Origin: Dyadobacter tibetensis Y620-1
Lineage (GTDB): Bacteria; Bacteroidota; Bacteroidia; Cytophagales; Spirosomataceae
Assembly (NCBI RefSeq): GCF_000566685.1
Contig: NZ_AZQN01000012.1
Location: forward strand, 1 to 64,000
Length of the DNA stretch: 64,000 nucleotides
Direction of reading: 5' to 3'
Position 1 is the stretch's first letter, and each line of letters begins with the position of its first letter. The notes under the pieces are model-generated. The model made no database searches. It saw only the letters and a list, made by a program, of their open reading frames with translations, and was not told where the DNA came from. A program made the translations under genes and the position numbers. Positions 62,349 through 64,000 of this stretch are shown piece by piece.

Positions 62349-64000
62349 TTACGGCTGCTTCACCAATTTCCGATAGGCCCGTTCCGTTTCGGTGGCAATT
62401 TCCACCACATATATCCCTACTGGCAAGGAGCCCAGCTCAATGCGGTATTGCTGCTGACCACCTACCGGCACAATTTGCTGGCTGATATATAGTCTTCCGG
62501 TGCGACTATCAAAAATCTTAATGGTTGCCCTTTCACCTACATTTCTACCCAAATCAACATTCACATAGTCAGGACTTGGGTTTGGAAAAATAGAAATAGC
62601 TGCATGCAAGGTCTCCGGGGTTCCCTCTTTTGGCATGGCCATCAGCAATGGTTCCTCCACTGCTCCTACCCGGGCACTAGTATTACCTTCATCCTTAATT
62701 ACAAACATCGGTGTCTCGGTAGCCGTGACCGTAACCTGTCCATTCACCAGCGGTATCTCTTCCAAAGACATGTCGTTGGCTCCGGCAATAGGCCGGTATA
62801 TTTTCGCTACCCCCGATCCTCCTAAATTGAGGGTATGGGTGGCGGTCCGACCCACTTCATCCGGGACCGTCAGAACATACATGGATTGTCCCTGATGCTC
62901 ATAACGATCTACAATCGGATCCTGCTGTAAGGTCTGCTGGTAGCGGTAATCTCCAAAAAGCTTGTCAACCTGAACCATAAAATCGGCCACCGGACGGCGG
63001 GTTTGGTTGCCATTGAGCAGTCCTGAAGAGCCGAACATCCCTCCGCCTTCATTATCGTCATACATTTGATAGAAAAAAACCTTTTCTATTCCCTTTCTGG
63101 CCGAAAAGAGTGCAGTCCTTAATATCCAGTCAGCCTGAGTATCCAAGGCTGACTTGTTGCCAATAGGCACAGCCTTAATAGGACTGGTCTGGCTTACATC
63201 GAAGCCCGTTTCGGTAATCCATACGGGCATGTCATAGCAGATTTCATGAGCCACCTTCATGAATTCATCAATTGTTTCGCCGGCATTAGTCGTTTCTATA
63301 GCTGCCCCCCGGGTCGAAGTTCCACTTTGCGATGATGAGGTGTTATCGGTATAAATGTGAAAATTAACTACATCCCAACACAGATCCACGGTTCCATCCG
63401 CTTTATAACCCCTAAATTCCTTACACCAGTCTACCATACCTTTCAGGTAATCAGGGCCGGTAACCAGTCCCGCGATTACTACTTTCATATTGGGATCGGC
63501 ATTTTTCACCCCTATTGCAGGGCCCATAGTATTCTTGTGGCCATCATAAAATGCTGATAAATTGGCGGCATATTCCCGGGCTGTCTGATAGCCTTTGCGT
63601 CCTTTCCACCATTTGTCACGCTCATTATCGCATTCGATATATTTCACATAATCCAGACCTATACGGATGGTATTGGGGTTATCTCCCGGCCAACGTGGTG
63701 TGGTATATACGCTCAATAAACTAGAGTCCACAGCCGTGTTGCTACCATAGCGGGCCGCATACTGAAAGGCGATACGAGCCTGCTCCATATAAGATTGCGG
63801 ATCATTGAAATCTCTGCCATAGCGTACAGGGACATTCTCTGCGTCCCGCATATCTTCCGGGTAACTTTCCAGCATCCAACCTGGCAGGGTTTTCAAACAA
63901 GCGAGTACATCAATCTGTTCCTGTTTGCAAAACTCATAAATTTTGTCATAGTCCCAACCCCCGCTCAAAGTGGGGGCATAAGAGTATACTCCTTCTTCCG
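62349..64000 (-). CDS. Secreted TIM-barrel glycoside hydrolase with T9SS sorting domain (partial)
   Basis: The gene runs off the right edge; the frame is open to 64000, so the true start lies outside. At least 550 residues are present. The first part looks like a clan-A (beta/alpha)8 glycosidase: VVNFHIYTDN, PVWITETGFDV with the likely nucleophile Glu, and IEKVFFYQMYDD. A beta-sandwich follows (VLTVPDEVGRTATHTLNLGG). The C-terminal 80 residues are a type IX secretion sorting domain: AAISIFPNPSPDYVNVDLG, IKIFDSRTGRLY, LPVGIYVVEI and a basic end. The enzyme is thus exported to the cell surface or released. It probably opens the glycan whose sulfates are removed by the neighbouring enzymes; the family number is not certain. 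Confidence 0.8.
   Translation of the reverse strand, partial: EEGVYSYAPTLSGGWDYDKIYEFCKQEQIDVLACLKTLPGWMLESYPEDMRDAENVPVRYGRDFNDPQSYMEQARIAFQYAARYGSNTAVDSSLLSVYTTPRWPGDNPNTIRIGLDYVKYIECDNERDKWWKGRKGYQTAREYAANLSAFYDGHKNTMGPAIGVKNADPNMKVVIAGLVTGPDYLKGMVDWCKEFRGYKADGTVDLCWDVVNFHIYTDNTSSSQSGTSTRGAAIETTNAGETIDEFMKVAHEICYDMPVWITETGFDVSQTSPIKAVPIGNKSALDTQADWILRTALFSARKGIEKVFFYQMYDDNEGGGMFGSSGLLNGNQTRRPVADFMVQVDKLFGDYRYQQTLQQDPIVDRYEHQGQSMYVLTVPDEVGRTATHTLNLGGSGVAKIYRPIAGANDMSLEEIPLVNGQVTVTATETPMFVIKDEGNTSARVGAVEEPLLMAMPKEGTPETLHAAISIFPNPSPDYVNVDLGRNVGERATIKIFDSRTGRLYISQQIVPVGGQQQYRIELGSLPVGIYVVEIATETERAYRKLVKQP

Noticed and set aside
62349..63968. Taking the codon at 63968 as the start of the T9SS-sorted glycosidase.
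   Set aside because: That codon is TTG and the frame stays open to the window edge, with no signal peptide; the gene is cut by the window.

Overview
The window looks like a chromosomal segment from a Bacteroidota bacterium, most likely of the Cytophagales. The evidence is a SusC/SusD pair, a type IX secretion C-terminal sorting domain, an ftsK-lolA pair, large FtsX-type permeases run by an NtrC-like regulator, few Shine-Dalgarno sites and intermediate GC. No rRNA, tRNA or CRISPR array was found. Nothing here was checked against a database; all calls come from motifs read in the sequence.

Layout: 1-750 is mostly non-coding with TATATAGG repeats. 756-2365 encodes an AT-rich ABC ATPase and its membrane partner. 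2898-9638 is a polysaccharide utilisation locus with SusD, SusC and a sulfatase. 9950-24728 is an export system: an adaptor (macA-like), an ATPase, three FtsX-like permeases, a second aberrant ATPase and a truncated TolC gene, divergent from a sigma-54 response regulator and histidine kinase. Paired 16-bp dyads (TGTYCG-N4-CGRACA) with 20-bp spacing lie upstream of both export units and are probably the regulator's binding sites. An S23 four-helix-bundle gene inside the operon is bounded by inverted TTAGG-rich arms, like a 23S rRNA intervening sequence. 24821-31405 holds a fasciclin protein, a GH130 enzyme, a YceI protein, an RBBP9-type hydrolase, a lipoprotein formylglycine-generating enzyme with both catalytic cysteines, and another sulfatase.

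32207-42126 is the most unusual region: a one-strand peptide-export cluster. It has two small precursors with double-glycine-type leaders and a shared SWNxFC core motif, a C39-peptidase ABC exporter, an HlyD adaptor, a CPBP protease, a GT1 glycosyltransferase, a small HTH protein, and an 827-residue fusion. The fusion joins a cysteine-less C39-like domain, a VKOR-like membrane domain, a thioredoxin-like domain without its CxxC, and a glycosyltransferase domain like that of collagen lysyl hydroxylase LH3/PLOD. I infer a glycosylated-peptide (glycocin-like) pathway. An IS1380 transposase fragment and a broken luxR-type gene flank it.

43187-47631 is core genome (pyrD, ftsK, lolA). 47707-64000 is carbohydrate catabolism: nagB, nagA, a NagP-like transporter, three Gfo/Idh/MocA proteins, a PVC-type dehydrogenase, a LacI regulator with a 26-bp perfect palindrome as likely operator, two more sulfatases and an incomplete secreted glycosidase. 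Four cysteine-type sulfatases, one maturase and GlcNAc-6-phosphate catabolism together suggest use of sulfated, amino-sugar-containing glycans.
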